From assembly GCF_947499945.1 (NCBI RefSeq), contig NZ_CANMQD010000001.1:868001-932000 (forward strand): a stretch of DNA of 64,000 nucleotides, read 5' to 3'. The notes beneath the pieces are model-generated. The model saw only the letters and a program-made list of their open reading frames with translations, was not told the DNA's origin and searched no databases. The stretch is from an uncultured Sulfitobacter sp. (GTDB lineage Bacteria; Pseudomonadota; Alphaproteobacteria; Rhodobacterales; Rhodobacteraceae). Both the position numbers and the translations under genes were made by a program. This document shows, in pieces, positions 29,064-38,697 of this stretch (positions within the stretch are counted from its first letter, which is position 1; every line of letters begins with the position of its first letter).

Positions 29064-31385
29064 GTGCCTTCATTCTCGACTACACTAGAGCAGTCCATTC
29101 ACGCAGCACTTGCGCTGGCGAATGCACGCAAACATGAATTCGCCACGCTGGAGCATCTTTTGCTCTCGCTGGTAGACGAGCCTGATGCCCTACAGGTGAT
29201 GAAAGCCTGCTCCGTCGATGTAGACGAGTTGCGCGAAACCCTTGTGGAATTCATAGACGAAGACCTGAGCAATCTGGTCACCGACGTCGAAGGCTCCGAA
29301 GCTGTCCCCACGGCCGCTTTCCAGCGCGTGATCCAACGCGCCGCGATCCACGTGCAATCGTCGGGCCGCACTGAAGTGACCGGGGCAAACGTGCTCGTCG
29401 CCATCTTCGCGGAGCGTGAAAGCAACGCCGCCTACTTCCTGCAAGAGCAAGACATGACCCGCTATGACGCGGTCAACTATATCGCGCACGGCGTCGCCAA
29501 AGACCCCGAATACGGCGAAGCACGCCCCGTCTCAGGCGCACCGGAGCACGAGGAAGAGGCACAAGGCGTCACCGACGGCGACAAAAAAGAATCCGCGCTT
29601 GAAAAGTATTGCGTAGATTTGAACAAAAAATCCCGCGACGGCGACGTCGATCCTCTCATCGGCCGCGATTCAGAGGTGGAGCGTTGTATCCAAGTCCTCT
29701 GCCGCCGCCGCAAGAACAACCCGCTGCTGGTGGGCGACCCCGGCGTCGGCAAAACTGCCATCGCTGAAGGCCTCGCACGTAAAATCGTTGCGGGTGAGAC
29801 GCCTGAAGTGCTGGAAAACACCATTATCTTCTCACTCGACATGGGTGCCCTGCTCGCAGGCACACGCTACCGTGGCGATTTTGAGGAGCGTCTCAAGGCA
29901 GTCGTGACCGAGCTTGAGGATCACGACGACGCGGTTCTCTTCATTGACGAAATCCACACTGTCATCGGTGCCGGTGCCACGTCAGGTGGCGCAATGGACG
30001 CGTCAAACTTGCTCAAACCCGCACTCGCGGGCGGCAAACTGCGCACCATGGGCTCAACAACCTACAAAGAGTTCCGCCAGCACTTTGAAAAAGACCGCGC
30101 ACTCGCCCGTCGTTTCCAAAAGATCGACGTGAACGAGCCTTCCGTGGAAGACGCCCAGAAAATCCTCAAGGGCATTAAGCCCTACTTCGAGGATCACCAC
30201 GGCGTGAAATACACCGCGGACGCGATCAAAACCTCTGTCGAGCTTGCGCACCGCTACATCAACGACCGCAAATTGCCCGATAGTGCTATCGACGTGATCG
30301 ACGAGGCGGGTGCAGCACAGCACCTCGTCCCCGTGTCCAAGCGCCGCAAAACCATCGGCACCAAGGAAGTCGAAGCTGTCGTTGCGAAAATCGCGCGCAT
30401 CCCACCGAAAAACGTCTCCAAAGACGACGTTGTCGTGCTGCGTGATCTTGAGGCGTCTCTCAAGCGGGTCGTCTTCGGTCAGGACAAGGCAATCGAGGCA
30501 CTCTCGGCCGCGATCAAACTCGCCCGCGCTGGTCTGCGTGAGCCTGAAAAGCCCATCGGCAACTACCTCTTTGCCGGTCCTACAGGTGTCGGTAAAACTG
30601 AAGTCGCCAAACAGCTTGCCGATACACTCGGCGTAAAACTGCTGCGCTTTGACATGTCGGAGTACATGGAGAAACACGCCGTTTCCCGCCTCATCGGCGC
30701 CCCTCCGGGCTATGTCGGCTTCGATCAGGGTGGCATGCTCACGGACGGCGTCGACCAGGACCCGCACTGCGTTCTGCTGCTGGACGAGATGGAAAAGGCA
30801 CACCCTGATGTCTATAACATCCTGCTTCAGGTCATGGACCACGGCAAACTCACCGATCACAACGGCCGCTCTGTGGACTTCCGCAATGTGGTTCTGATCA
30901 TGACTTCCAACGCAGGTGCGTCCGAGCAAGCAAAAGAAGCAGTAGGCTTTGGCCGCGAAAGCCGCACAGGCGAGGCTACAGCAGCGATCGAGCGGACATT
31001 CACGCCTGAATTCCGCAACCGTCTGGATGCGGTGATTTCCTTTGGCGCGCTGCCCAAGGAGACGATTTTGCGCGTGGTCGAGAAGTTCGTATTGCAGCTT
31101 GAGGCCCAGCTTATGGACCGCAACGTCACAATCGAGCTCAGCACAAAAGCCGCAGAATGGCTCGGTGACAAAGGCTATGACGCCAAGATGGGCGCACGCC
31201 CCCTTGGCCGCGTGATCCAAGAGTATATCAAAAAGCCGCTCTCAGAAGAGTTGCTGTTTGGCAAACTCACCAAAGGTGGCGTGGTCAAAATTGGCGTCAA
31301 AAAGGGCGAACTCGACATCGTCGTCGAAGGTCCCGACAGCCCGCGTATCACCAGTAAAAAGCCACCACTGCTTACGGCTGAATAA
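29064..31385 (+). CDS. clpA: ATP-dependent Clp protease ATP-binding subunit ClpA
   Basis: ClpA unfolds proteins and feeds them to ClpP, usually with ClpS as N-end-rule adaptor. The 773-residue protein has an N-terminal Clp repeat domain (residues 1-150), AAA module 1 with Walker A GDPGVGKT (224-231) and Walker B LFIDEIHT, and AAA module 2 with GPTGVGKT (505-512). It lacks the middle coiled coil of ClpB. Translation starts at GTG 29064 behind an AAGGAG site. Its stop shares a base with the next gene's ATG. Confidence 0.97.
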   Translation: MPSFSTTLEQSIHAALALANARKHEFATLEHLLLSLVDEPDALQVMKACSVDVDELRETLVEFIDEDLSNLVTDVEGSEAVPTAAFQRVIQRAAIHVQSSGRTEVTGANVLVAIFAERESNAAYFLQEQDMTRYDAVNYIAHGVAKDPEYGEARPVSGAPEHEEEAQGVTDGDKKESALEKYCVDLNKKSRDGDVDPLIGRDSEVERCIQVLCRRRKNNPLLVGDPGVGKTAIAEGLARKIVAGETPEVLENTIIFSLDMGALLAGTRYRGDFEERLKAVVTELEDHDDAVLFIDEIHTVIGAGATSGGAMDASNLLKPALAGGKLRTMGSTTYKEFRQHFEKDRALARRFQKIDVNEPSVEDAQKILKGIKPYFEDHHGVKYTADAIKTSVELAHRYINDRKLPDSAIDVIDEAGAAQHLVPVSKRRKTIGTKEVEAVVAKIARIPPKNVSKDDVVVLRDLEASLKRVVFGQDKAIEALSAAIKLARAGLREPEKPIGNYLFAGPTGVGKTEVAKQLADTLGVKLLRFDMSEYMEKHAVSRLIGAPPGYVGFDQGGMLTDGVDQDPHCVLLLDEMEKAHPDVYNILLQVMDHGKLTDHNGRSVDFRNVVLIMTSNAGASEQAKEAVGFGRESRTGEATAAIERTFTPEFRNRLDAVISFGALPKETILRVVEKFVLQLEAQLMDRNVTIELSTKAAEWLGDKGYDAKMGARPLGRVIQEYIKKPLSEELLFGKLTKGGVVKIGVKKGELDIVVEGPDSPRITSKKPPLLTAE

Positions 31386-32341
31386 TGCGTTACGGTCTTT
31401 TGATCCTTCTCTCCCTCGCCGTGCCTGCCACGGCGGGGGAGTTGTCGTTAGTGCCCCCTATCGACTGTGATCTGACGGGTCCGTGCTACATCCAACAATA
31501 TGTCGACCGCGATCCTTCCGACGACGCCTCCGATTTCACCTGCTCTGGCCTCACTTATGATGGCCATAAAGGCACCGATTTCGCCCTTCCAACCTACGAC
31601 ATGATTGAACAAGGGGTCGATGTCCTGGCGTCCGCTTCGGGCACCGTGCGCGGCACCCGTGACGGTATGGAAGACGTCCGATATTCCAGCCTCAATGCCG
31701 CCGAGACCAAGGACCGCGAATGTGGCAACGGCATCGTGTTGGCGCATGAGGGTGGCTGGGAAACCCAATATTGCCATCTGCGCAAAGGCTCGATTACGGT
31801 CAAAAGAGGTCAGCACGTCAGCTCAGGCGACATAATCGGCCAAGTCGGCATGTCAGGCCGCGCTGAATTCCCCCATGTCCACCTCTCCGTGCGCCGCGAC
31901 GGCGAAGTAATCGACCCTTTCGATCCCGATGACGTCATCACATGCGGCAAATTGGAGACCGACACGCTCTGGTCCGAACTGCCCCCCTACCGTGCTGGCG
32001 GGATCATAAGCATTGGCGCTGCCGCAGGCATTCCCGAGTTCGCAACCATCCGCGCAAATACGGTTCCTTTGCCGAATGCTACAAGCGACGCACTGGTGAT
32101 CTACGCTTCTCTCTTCGGCACTCGAAAAAGCGATGTCATCCATCTTGCCCTCGACGGCCCCGATGGTTCGGTCGTCACCCGCGACATTCTGCTGAAAAAA
32201 CCGCAGGCGCAGTCATTTCGCGCCATCGGTAAAAAGCTGCGGACTGACCGCTGGCCCGCGGGTACCTACACTGGCACCGCCGAGCTGCGCCGCGCAAACA
32301 AAGTGGTCGAACGGCAGGAATTCACACTCACCATCCCCTAA
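31385..32341 (+). CDS. secreted M23 family metallopeptidase
   Basis: A 318-residue periplasmic protein with a signal peptide (residues 1-18, ending ATAG). The LytM/M23 domain has HKGTDFALP (zinc ligands H61 and D65) and FPHVHLSV near residue 165, with an insert between them holding paired cysteines (ECGNG, YCHLR). The C-terminal 130 residues form a separate beta-rich domain. M23 enzymes cut peptidoglycan cross-links or act as inactive activators; the ligands here are present. The gene overlaps clpA by one base. Confidence 0.9.
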   Translation: MRYGLLILLSLAVPATAGELSLVPPIDCDLTGPCYIQQYVDRDPSDDASDFTCSGLTYDGHKGTDFALPTYDMIEQGVDVLASASGTVRGTRDGMEDVRYSSLNAAETKDRECGNGIVLAHEGGWETQYCHLRKGSITVKRGQHVSSGDIIGQVGMSGRAEFPHVHLSVRRDGEVIDPFDPDDVITCGKLETDTLWSELPPYRAGGIISIGAAAGIPEFATIRANTVPLPNATSDALVIYASLFGTRKSDVIHLALDGPDGSVVTRDILLKKPQAQSFRAIGKKLRTDRWPAGTYTGTAELRRANKVVERQEFTLTIP

Positions 32342-32379
32342 ACGAATGGCCACCCCACCAGTGTACGGGGGGTGCACAA

Positions 32380-32410
32380 GGGGTGTACGCATAACACCCC
32401 CTTATTTTTC
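32380..32410 (+). terminator. terminator of the clpA-peptidase unit
   Basis: GGGGTGT (32380-32386) pairs with ACACCCC (32394-32400) around a 7-base loop and is followed by CTTATTTTTC. The T-tract overlaps the stop codon of the convergent OmpA-domain gene. Confidence 0.7.
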
Positions 32411-34141
32411 TGTGAATTTTAGCTCGATCCGGCGGTTGCGCGCCCGCGCCTCATCTGTGTCGGCGGTGTCTACAGGCTGGTACTGCCCGAACCCGTTTGC
32501 CGCCAAACGGTCAGGTGGTATCCCTAGAAAATTCGCCATGTATTTGACTACCGACAGCGCTCGTGCTTGGCTCAATTCCCAGTTGTCAGCAAACTCGCCC
32601 AGACCCGACAGCGGCACGTTATCCGTATGCCCATCCACACGGATAACCCAATCAATCTCTTCAGGAATATCCGCCGCCACATTCCGCAGGATATCAGCGA
32701 CCTTCGCTACTTCCCGGGTGCCCTCCCGCGACAGATCAGCGCCTCCAGGCGGGAAAAGCACTTCTGAGCTGAATACAAACCGATCCCCCTCAATACGCAC
32801 ACCCTCCTGTGCGCCCAGCACGCTGCGCAGCCGGCCAAAGAACTCCGAACGGTACTGTTCCAAATTCTTTGTCTCCGCCTCCAGCCGCTTAACCTCCGCC
32901 GCCTCCAGCTCCGCCCGCCGCCGCTCTTCCGCAGCCACACGCGCCAACGCGGTATTTAACTGTGAGCCAAGCGATTGAAGCTCAACTTCTCTTGCAATAT
33001 CGTCAGCTTCCGCGCTGTCTAGCAACCCTTGAAGATTGCTCAGCTGAGCTCGCAATGCTGCAACCTGCTGGTTCAAAAGCTCTGTTTGGCGCTGTGCTGC
33101 AGCAGAGGTTTCTTGCTCTTGGGCCAGTTCTGCTTCGGCCTGCGCCAGCAACGCAGCACGGCGCTCCACCTCCGTCTGGGTCTCGTCAATATTGCTTTCA
33201 GCCGCCAATTTCGCGGCCATAGCCTCCGCCAACTGCGCCCGCAAATCATCAATTTCTACGCCTGTTTCCGTCTGTGTAGCTGCTAATCTCAAGTCCAGTT
33301 CATTCTGTGCAGACCGCGCAGCAGCAAGCAGAGTGAGCGTCTCTTCTGCCCGCTTTCGCTGCGCTTCTAACGAAAGGGTCATCGCCGTGAGTTCGGTATC
33401 GGCATTCGCCAAACGCGCCCGCAATGCCTTGGCTGCAGCCGCTTCTGCAAGGGCCACCTGTTCGCTCTCACTCAGCGCTTCTTGCGCCGCACGGGCATCC
33501 TCGCTCAGCATCTCGATCTCGCTCTCGGCCTGCGCATTGCGTGCACGCAGATCAGCAGTCAATGCTTCCAACGCCTCCCGCCTCGCCGCAGCCAAACGCG
33601 CGATTTCGGTTTGGGCATCGACCTCGCTACGGCTCGCCGCTAGAGCAAGGTTAAGCGCCTCCTGCTCACTCAGCAGCGCGGCCTCCCGCGCCTCCAAAGT
33701 ACTCACTTGGCCCTGCGCAAGATCGCGATCTGATATCAATCCCGCAACTTGCGCCTCAAAGCTGGTGATCCGAGTCTGGGCTGCCAGAAGTGTCTCTTGC
33801 TGCGCTTCTCGTTCGGATTGTAACGCCGCAATAAGCGCATTTTGCTCTTCAGCCTGCGCCTGAGCATCGGAAAGCGATGAACGCAGCGCACCCATACGCG
33901 CCTCAAGATCAGTATTGTTCCGCTGCTCCAATCCGAGTGCCTGCGCGAGGGCAGCAACTTCGGAAGAGAGTTCGTCGAGCTCGGTTTCCTGACCAGAAAG
34001 CTGTTCAGTTAGAACAAATTGCATCACCATAAAGATGGTCAGAACAAACATCAGGACCAGCAAAAGTCCGGTCATGGCATCCACAAATCCCGGCCAAATA
34101 GACGCTTGAAACCGCGCGCCAGTACGTCGCGACAGCGCCAC
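32402..34141 (-). CDS. MotB/OmpA-like stator protein with a very long periplasmic coiled coil
   Basis: A 579-residue protein. Residues 18-44 form one membrane helix with a PGFVDAMTGLLLVLMF segment whose Asp (residue 21) sits where MotB carries its proton-binding Asp. Residues about 47-430 are an almost unbroken Ala/Glu/Leu/Arg coiled coil. Residues about 435-579 are an OmpA-type peptidoglycan-binding domain (VDGHTDNVPL, NWELSQARALSVVKYM, NRRIELKF). It starts at GTG 34141, two bases after the partner's stop. The pair should be an ion-driven inner-membrane motor or energiser tethered to the cell wall; the task is unknown. Confidence 0.8.
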   Translation of the reverse strand: MALSRRTGARFQASIWPGFVDAMTGLLLVLMFVLTIFMVMQFVLTEQLSGQETELDELSSEVAALAQALGLEQRNNTDLEARMGALRSSLSDAQAQAEEQNALIAALQSEREAQQETLLAAQTRITSFEAQVAGLISDRDLAQGQVSTLEAREAALLSEQEALNLALAASRSEVDAQTEIARLAAARREALEALTADLRARNAQAESEIEMLSEDARAAQEALSESEQVALAEAAAAKALRARLANADTELTAMTLSLEAQRKRAEETLTLLAAARSAQNELDLRLAATQTETGVEIDDLRAQLAEAMAAKLAAESNIDETQTEVERRAALLAQAEAELAQEQETSAAAQRQTELLNQQVAALRAQLSNLQGLLDSAEADDIAREVELQSLGSQLNTALARVAAEERRRAELEAAEVKRLEAETKNLEQYRSEFFGRLRSVLGAQEGVRIEGDRFVFSSEVLFPPGGADLSREGTREVAKVADILRNVAADIPEEIDWVIRVDGHTDNVPLSGLGEFADNWELSQARALSVVKYMANFLGIPPDRLAANGFGQYQPVDTADTDEARARNRRIELKFTEK

Positions 34142-34143
34142 GG

Positions 34144-35364
34144 CTAGCGCTCCCCGCCGCCGGGCAGCTTACCTGTTGCACGCATTCGACGCGGCTCGGT
34201 GGCGCTACGCGGGGAGGAGAGGGCTTTGGTCAAGTGGGACAATTCCAGGCGCAACTCAGCCATCGTTTCTTGGCGACCAGCGGATATTTCCTCAAGTATT
34301 CTGAGCATTTGCACATCAATTGACCGCAGGCGCATACGGCTTTCCGCGTCCGAACCCGTGCTCTCAGCAGAGATTTCACGCGGTTGCTCCAGTGCGGTGA
34401 TCATCCGTTCCTGCCCATCGGCAATCCGCTCCAACGCATCCGACGCGCCCCCCTGATCGCCCAGCTGCACGGCCATGCGTTCAATCGCCACAGCAAGGCT
34501 ACCAAGGCGTTGCTCAACCTCGGCGCGGCCGGCCTCCGAGCGGCTAAACATCTCCTGCATGCTCTCCATCTGTTCGGCCATGTGATCTACCATACCCGCC
34601 ATCACTGCCTGCTCAGGAGAATTGTCATCCCCCGCAGCAAAGCCGACCCGCGTAATCGAGCTTAGCCAGTCTTCCAACTCTTGGTAAAAGCGGTTTTGCC
34701 CGTGACCCGCAAACAGCTCAAGCAAGCCAACGATCAAAGATCCCGCGAGCCCCAAAAGAGAGGATGCAAAAGCAACGCCCATCCCCGCGAGCTGGGATTC
34801 CAATCCTGTCATCAGACGGCTGAACACATCTGTACTATTCTCGCCCGCTTGGGGTGCGAGGCTTCGAATGGTGTCCACAATGGCCGGAACAGTCGTAGCA
34901 AGGCCATAGAAAGTTCCCAAAAGGCCAAGAAAGATCAGTGTATTGACAATATAGCGTGTTATTTCACGCGCTTCATCAATGCGCGTCGCCACAGAGTCGA
35001 GGATGGACCGCGTGGACGAGGCACTGACCTGCATCCGTGCACCACGGGTTCGCAGCAAGGCTGCCAGAGGTGCAAGCATTTGCGGTGGCGTATCGCTCGG
35101 TTCATCATTGTCAGAAGCGAAATTCTCGATCCAACGAACCGACCCGATCAACTGAATCACCTGATAAAAGCAGGCCACAACACCGATCAAAAAGACAAAG
35201 AAGATGAACCCGTTCAAATACGGGTTAGCCAAAAATACAGATAGTACCCGCGGCAATGCCACGAATACCCCGAAGCCTGACAGGCCCAGAACCAACAGCA
35301 TCAATGTGATCTGCCGGACTGGTTGTGAGAATTGCGGTTTTGCCTCGCGGTCTGGTTGCGCCAT
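34144..35364 (-). CDS. MotA/TolQ/ExbB-like proton-channel protein with cytoplasmic coiled-coil tail
   Basis: A 406-residue protein with four membrane segments (about residues 18-38, 48-70, 138-158 and 195-218). The last two carry the MotA/TolQ/ExbB pattern (LGLLGTFYGLATTVPAI, GLESQLAGMGVAFASSLLGLAGSLIVG). Residues 250-380 are a predicted cytoplasmic coiled coil rich in Glu and Met. It is co-transcribed with the OmpA-domain partner and supplies the channel part of a stator complex. No TolR/TonB or flagellar genes adjoin. Confidence 0.8.
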   Translation of the reverse strand: MAQPDREAKPQFSQPVRQITLMLLVLGLSGFGVFVALPRVLSVFLANPYLNGFIFFVFLIGVVACFYQVIQLIGSVRWIENFASDNDEPSDTPPQMLAPLAALLRTRGARMQVSASSTRSILDSVATRIDEAREITRYIVNTLIFLGLLGTFYGLATTVPAIVDTIRSLAPQAGENSTDVFSRLMTGLESQLAGMGVAFASSLLGLAGSLIVGLLELFAGHGQNRFYQELEDWLSSITRVGFAAGDDNSPEQAVMAGMVDHMAEQMESMQEMFSRSEAGRAEVEQRLGSLAVAIERMAVQLGDQGGASDALERIADGQERMITALEQPREISAESTGSDAESRMRLRSIDVQMLRILEEISAGRQETMAELRLELSHLTKALSSPRSATEPRRMRATGKLPGGGER

Positions 35365-35433
35365 GCGCCCCTGCTCCTGACCTTATTGTTAGTTAGACTT
35401 ATCCTAACCCGAAATCACGCCAATCCAAAGGAT

Positions 35434-35964
35434 TTATGCAGCAATCTCACGAACCCGTGCCGCAAGCCACTCCAACGCGGGATCATGCAGGCCAAGCGAC
35501 GTCAAGTGCTCTGCTGTATTGTATAGATACTCGGTATTTGGACCACGCCCGCCGATCGCATGGGCCATGATTTGCGCCTGTTCCTCAAGGGGGAGGCCGC
35601 CGCAGTATTGCTCATGTGCCTCGTCAATTACATAGACCAGCGCCGTCACGTCCTGCCCGTCTGTCAGATGAACGTTTAGTTCCTTTTCGACATAGGCAGA
35701 GGAAATCAATTCACGCTCGCGTAGATAGGCCAGTGTTTGCGCTTCCTGCCCCGCGACCACCTTGAGCGCTAAACCCTCGCAGGCCTGCGTTTCCTGCTGA
35801 TCCAAGGCAAGCACAAGGCCCGGTCGTTCCACAGTCCCACGATGATGGATGGAGCGCATACAAAAGGACCGCGCATAGCCGGGCAACGTGCCAATCACGC
35901 TTTCCGCGACATCGAACCCCGGATTCCAAAGCAAACTGCCATAGCCGAATACCCACATACTCAT
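35434..35964 (-). CDS. gamma-glutamylcyclotransferase, ChaC family
   Basis: A 176-residue protein with the ChaC start MWVFGYGSLLWNPGF (substrate-binding YGSL), a PGYARSFCMRSIHHRGTVERPG segment and LRERELISSAYVEKE containing the catalytic-type Glu. ChaC enzymes degrade glutathione to 5-oxoproline and Cys-Gly in the cytoplasm. ATG at 35964 with a GGAGAACC site was chosen; a longer reading frame upstream overlaps the divergent gene and is not needed. Confidence 0.9.
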   Translation of the reverse strand: MSMWVFGYGSLLWNPGFDVAESVIGTLPGYARSFCMRSIHHRGTVERPGLVLALDQQETQACEGLALKVVAGQEAQTLAYLRERELISSAYVEKELNVHLTDGQDVTALVYVIDEAHEQYCGGLPLEEQAQIMAHAIGGRGPNTEYLYNTAEHLTSLGLHDPALEWLAARVREIAA

Positions 35965-36028
35965 CTGGTTCTCCTGTGTTTTGCTAGGTAAACCCCATGG
36001 GCGCGTCATTGAAAAGGGGGCTTTGCCC

Positions 36029-37033
36029 ATGGGTCGGTTGCTTGTGAAGATATTAGTGCTGGTTGCCCTAATTTGGGGCGCATGGTGGTACATTGCGACA
36101 GGCAAACTGCAAAGCAGCTTGAACGCGTGGCTAGACGACCGCCGCGACGAAGGATGGCAAGCAGAAGTGCGCGGCATGAACCGCGCGGGTTTTCCGCTGC
36201 GCATCGGCGCGGCAGTAGATGGTCTGACGCTTGATGATCCCGAAACGCAATCCTCGCTTTTAGTGCCGCAGGTCACTCTTTTCACACCCATCTACTGGCC
36301 CGGTCATGCAACCGTCCGCCTACCGGCCGAGCCTGTGACCCTGACCACTCCGCAAGGAATCCTGACCCTGACAACGGACGGGGCCAAGGCGGCCCTGCGC
36401 CTGAATCCAGGCACATCGCTCCAGCTTGAGGCGATGCGCGGCCAAGCAGCAAATGTGAAGCTTGATTTGGTAGAAGGACGGTTGCTAAGCCTCGAAAATC
36501 TCACGGCATCTGTCCAACAAACTGCCGATCCGCAAATTTACGACATTGATCTGATCGGCAGCGGATTCGCCCCTGGCAGCATGATCCGTGAGGCCCTGCG
36601 CTTGCCGATCGCATGGCCAGACGCGTTTGAAGCTCTGCTGGCGGATGTGACAGTCAGCTTTGACCGCCCTTGGGACCGAAGTGCGCTGGAGGACAATCGC
36701 CCCCAGTTCCGCATGATACGAATAGACAGAATGGAAGCAAGTTGGGCGGATCTTCGGGTTTCACTTACGGCTGACTTGCAAGTGGCCGAAGGCGGTGTGC
36801 CGAGCGGCAAGTTGAAAGTGCAGGCACAGAATTGGCAACGAATGCTTGATCTGGCCACAGCCAGCGGCGCTTTGTCGCCCCAGATGCGCCCTCAGATCGA
36901 AAGCGGGATCACCCTGCTCTCGGGCCTATCAGGAAACAGTGATACGCTTGATCTAGATATCACAATCGAGGACGGGCGCATGCGGATGGGTTTCATCCCC
37001 TTGGGCAACGCCCCGCGACTGATCCTGCGTTAA
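36029..37033 (+). CDS. DUF2125 domain protein
   Basis: A 334-residue protein with an N-terminal signal-anchor (GRLLVKILVLVALIWGAWW) and a large beta-rich periplasmic part typical of DUF2125 (RGMNRAGFPLRIG near residue 48, ending GFIPLGNAPRLILR). The family is alphaproteobacterial and uncharacterised. ATG at 36029 with a GGGGG site was chosen over an upstream TTG. It is divergent from chaC and overlaps the convergent extensin-like gene by 4 bases. Confidence 0.85.
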   Translation: MGRLLVKILVLVALIWGAWWYIATGKLQSSLNAWLDDRRDEGWQAEVRGMNRAGFPLRIGAAVDGLTLDDPETQSSLLVPQVTLFTPIYWPGHATVRLPAEPVTLTTPQGILTLTTDGAKAALRLNPGTSLQLEAMRGQAANVKLDLVEGRLLSLENLTASVQQTADPQIYDIDLIGSGFAPGSMIREALRLPIAWPDAFEALLADVTVSFDRPWDRSALEDNRPQFRMIRIDRMEASWADLRVSLTADLQVAEGGVPSGKLKVQAQNWQRMLDLATASGALSPQMRPQIESGITLLSGLSGNSDTLDLDITIEDGRMRMGFIPLGNAPRLILR

Positions 37034-37776
37034 CGGCAGTACCTACCGGAACGATAGTTGGCCGTGTCAAAATGAAAATGGTCAAGGTGAAAGCGGTTTG
37101 CCTTGGGGCCAAGGACCGTACCAAAGGGTCCGCAGGCATCGGCGTGCATCTTGCGCATCGCCTTGCGGCTACCCGACGCGTTCCAGCCTTTGAGCACAGT
37201 AACCTCGCTCCCGTCCATCAGACGGAAGGCGGAGATATCAATCGCGCGACCTTTGCCATGCTCTGAAATCTTACCTGTTTTTGCGTTGTTGCGGCGGCGA
37301 CATGCGTAATGTGCCGCAACCTTTATCTCGCGGAGACCGCCCCCTTTTTTGGAGAGCGCCGGCTTGGCGCTGCTATCGACCCAACTTTTTAAGGCGCGTG
37401 CCGTCCCGCAATCCATCTTTGACTTGCTGCTCAGACTCACGCCCGACACCGAGGCAATGCTCACCGCGTTCTTGATGCCACATCCCGCAATGCGACCCGG
37501 TACAGTGCCAATAACTTTGCCCTGAATAGACGGATCACCACAGACCGATCCCGCCACAAGCGCCGCTTGCTGTTGGCGCTGTTTACGAGCTGCCTTGGGA
37601 GAGCGGAATATCGGGCGCAAAGACTTGAAGAAACGGCCCTGCTCGTTCTCGATTGCCGAGCGGTCGATGGTTGCGTCCGCCGTCAGGTTTGGCCGTGCTT
37701 CGGGGCGTGCCGATGTGTCAGGACCCGCGCAAGACAGCGTGGCCATAGTGCATAAAAGAATGGTCAAACGTTTCAT
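37030..37776 (-). CDS. extensin-like protein (secreted, D-Ala-D-Ala carboxypeptidase-like fold)
   Basis: A 248-residue protein with a signal peptide ending in a lipobox-like LSCAG (residues 14-18), so it may be a lipoprotein. The C-terminal part is the extensin-like family: CGTARALKSWVDS, AAHYACRRRNNAKTGKISEHGKGRAIDIS and FHLDHFHFD, a His/Asp pattern resembling VanY-type peptidases. It overlaps the tyrC stop by 4 bases, so it is the third gene of hisC-tyrC-extensin. Confidence 0.85.
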   Translation of the reverse strand: MKRLTILLCTMATLSCAGPDTSARPEARPNLTADATIDRSAIENEQGRFFKSLRPIFRSPKAARKQRQQQAALVAGSVCGDPSIQGKVIGTVPGRIAGCGIKNAVSIASVSGVSLSSKSKMDCGTARALKSWVDSSAKPALSKKGGGLREIKVAAHYACRRRNNAKTGKISEHGKGRAIDISAFRLMDGSEVTVLKGWNASGSRKAMRKMHADACGPFGTVLGPKANRFHLDHFHFDTANYRSGRYCR

Positions 37777-38696
37777 GGCTTATTTCCCCCACCACGGCCA
37801 AAATCAGGCGCATCAGTATCTTGGCCCGCCTCAATGATACCGCGCCGGATTGCGCGGGTGCGGGTGAAATAGGCGTGCAAATGCTCACCGTCGCCCTGAC
37901 GTATCGCCCGTTGAAGCGCAAAAAGCTCTTCAGTAAATCGACCAAGGATTTCTAATGTCGCGTCTTTGTTTGAGAGGAAAACATCGCGCCACATAGTTGG
38001 ATCAGAGGCAGCAATGCGGGTAAAATCCCGAAAGCCGCCAGCAGAATATTTGATCACTTCACCATCCGTTACGCGGCGCAGATCATCGGCAACACCCACC
38101 ATTGTGTACGCAATCAGGTGCGGTGCGTGACTGGTCACTGCAACCACCAGATCGTGGTGATCGGCATCCATTTCCTCGACGTTCGCCCCCAGCCCTTCCC
38201 AAAAACTGCGCAGTCGCGCGATGGGTTCTGGCGTAGTACCTTCGGCGGGAACAAGCAGGCACCAGCGGTTGTCGAAAAGCTCGGCAAAACCTGAACGCGG
38301 ACCCGAATGCTCGGTCCCTGCCAGCGGATGACCCGCAACAAAATGCACGCCATCGGGCAAATGTGGGGTAACTTTGTCGATGACGTCACGCTTGACCGAT
38401 CCGACATCGGTGACGGTCGCACCTTTTTTAAGCGAACCTGCGATCTGCTCCATCACGCTGCCCATGACGCCTACAGGCACACACAAGACAACCAGATCGG
38501 CACCCTTCACAGCATCGTTGATGTCGTCATAGACTGTGTCACACAGACCAATTTCGCGGGCTATTTCACGCGTCTCTGCAGAACGGGCAAAGCCCGTGAC
38601 TTCGCCAGCCAGCCCGCCACGCTTCATCGCCCAAAACATGGACGACGCAATAAGGCCCAGCCCGATCAGCGCCACCCGGTCATAGATTTGCGCCAT
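37773..38696 (-). CDS. prephenate/arogenate dehydrogenase
   Basis: The enzyme makes 4-hydroxyphenylpyruvate or tyrosine from prephenate or arogenate with NAD(P). The 307-residue TyrA-type protein has the Rossmann motif ALIGLGLIASS (residues 9-19), TDVGSVKRDVI, FVAGHPLAGTEHSGP (catalytic His) and a C-terminal helical dimer domain (AGGFRDFTRIA). ATG at 38696 follows the hisC stop by one base; longer upstream frames overlap hisC and are rejected. Confidence 0.93.
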   Translation of the reverse strand: MAQIYDRVALIGLGLIASSMFWAMKRGGLAGEVTGFARSAETREIAREIGLCDTVYDDINDAVKGADLVVLCVPVGVMGSVMEQIAGSLKKGATVTDVGSVKRDVIDKVTPHLPDGVHFVAGHPLAGTEHSGPRSGFAELFDNRWCLLVPAEGTTPEPIARLRSFWEGLGANVEEMDADHHDLVVAVTSHAPHLIAYTMVGVADDLRRVTDGEVIKYSAGGFRDFTRIAASDPTMWRDVFLSNKDATLEILGRFTEELFALQRAIRQGDGEHLHAYFTRTRAIRRGIIEAGQDTDAPDFGRGGGNKP

Positions 38697-38697
38697 T

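Noticed and set aside
32402..35364. Zorya anti-phage defence system
   Set aside because: The MotA-like/OmpA-like pair recalls ZorA and ZorB, but no helicase or nuclease partner is adjacent and the neighbours are housekeeping genes. The long coil is also in the opposite subunit.
35965..36291. A long N-terminal extension of the ChaC protein
   Set aside because: The extension would overlap the divergent DUF2125 gene, is low in family similarity, and the ATG at 35964 has an ideal ribosome-binding site.
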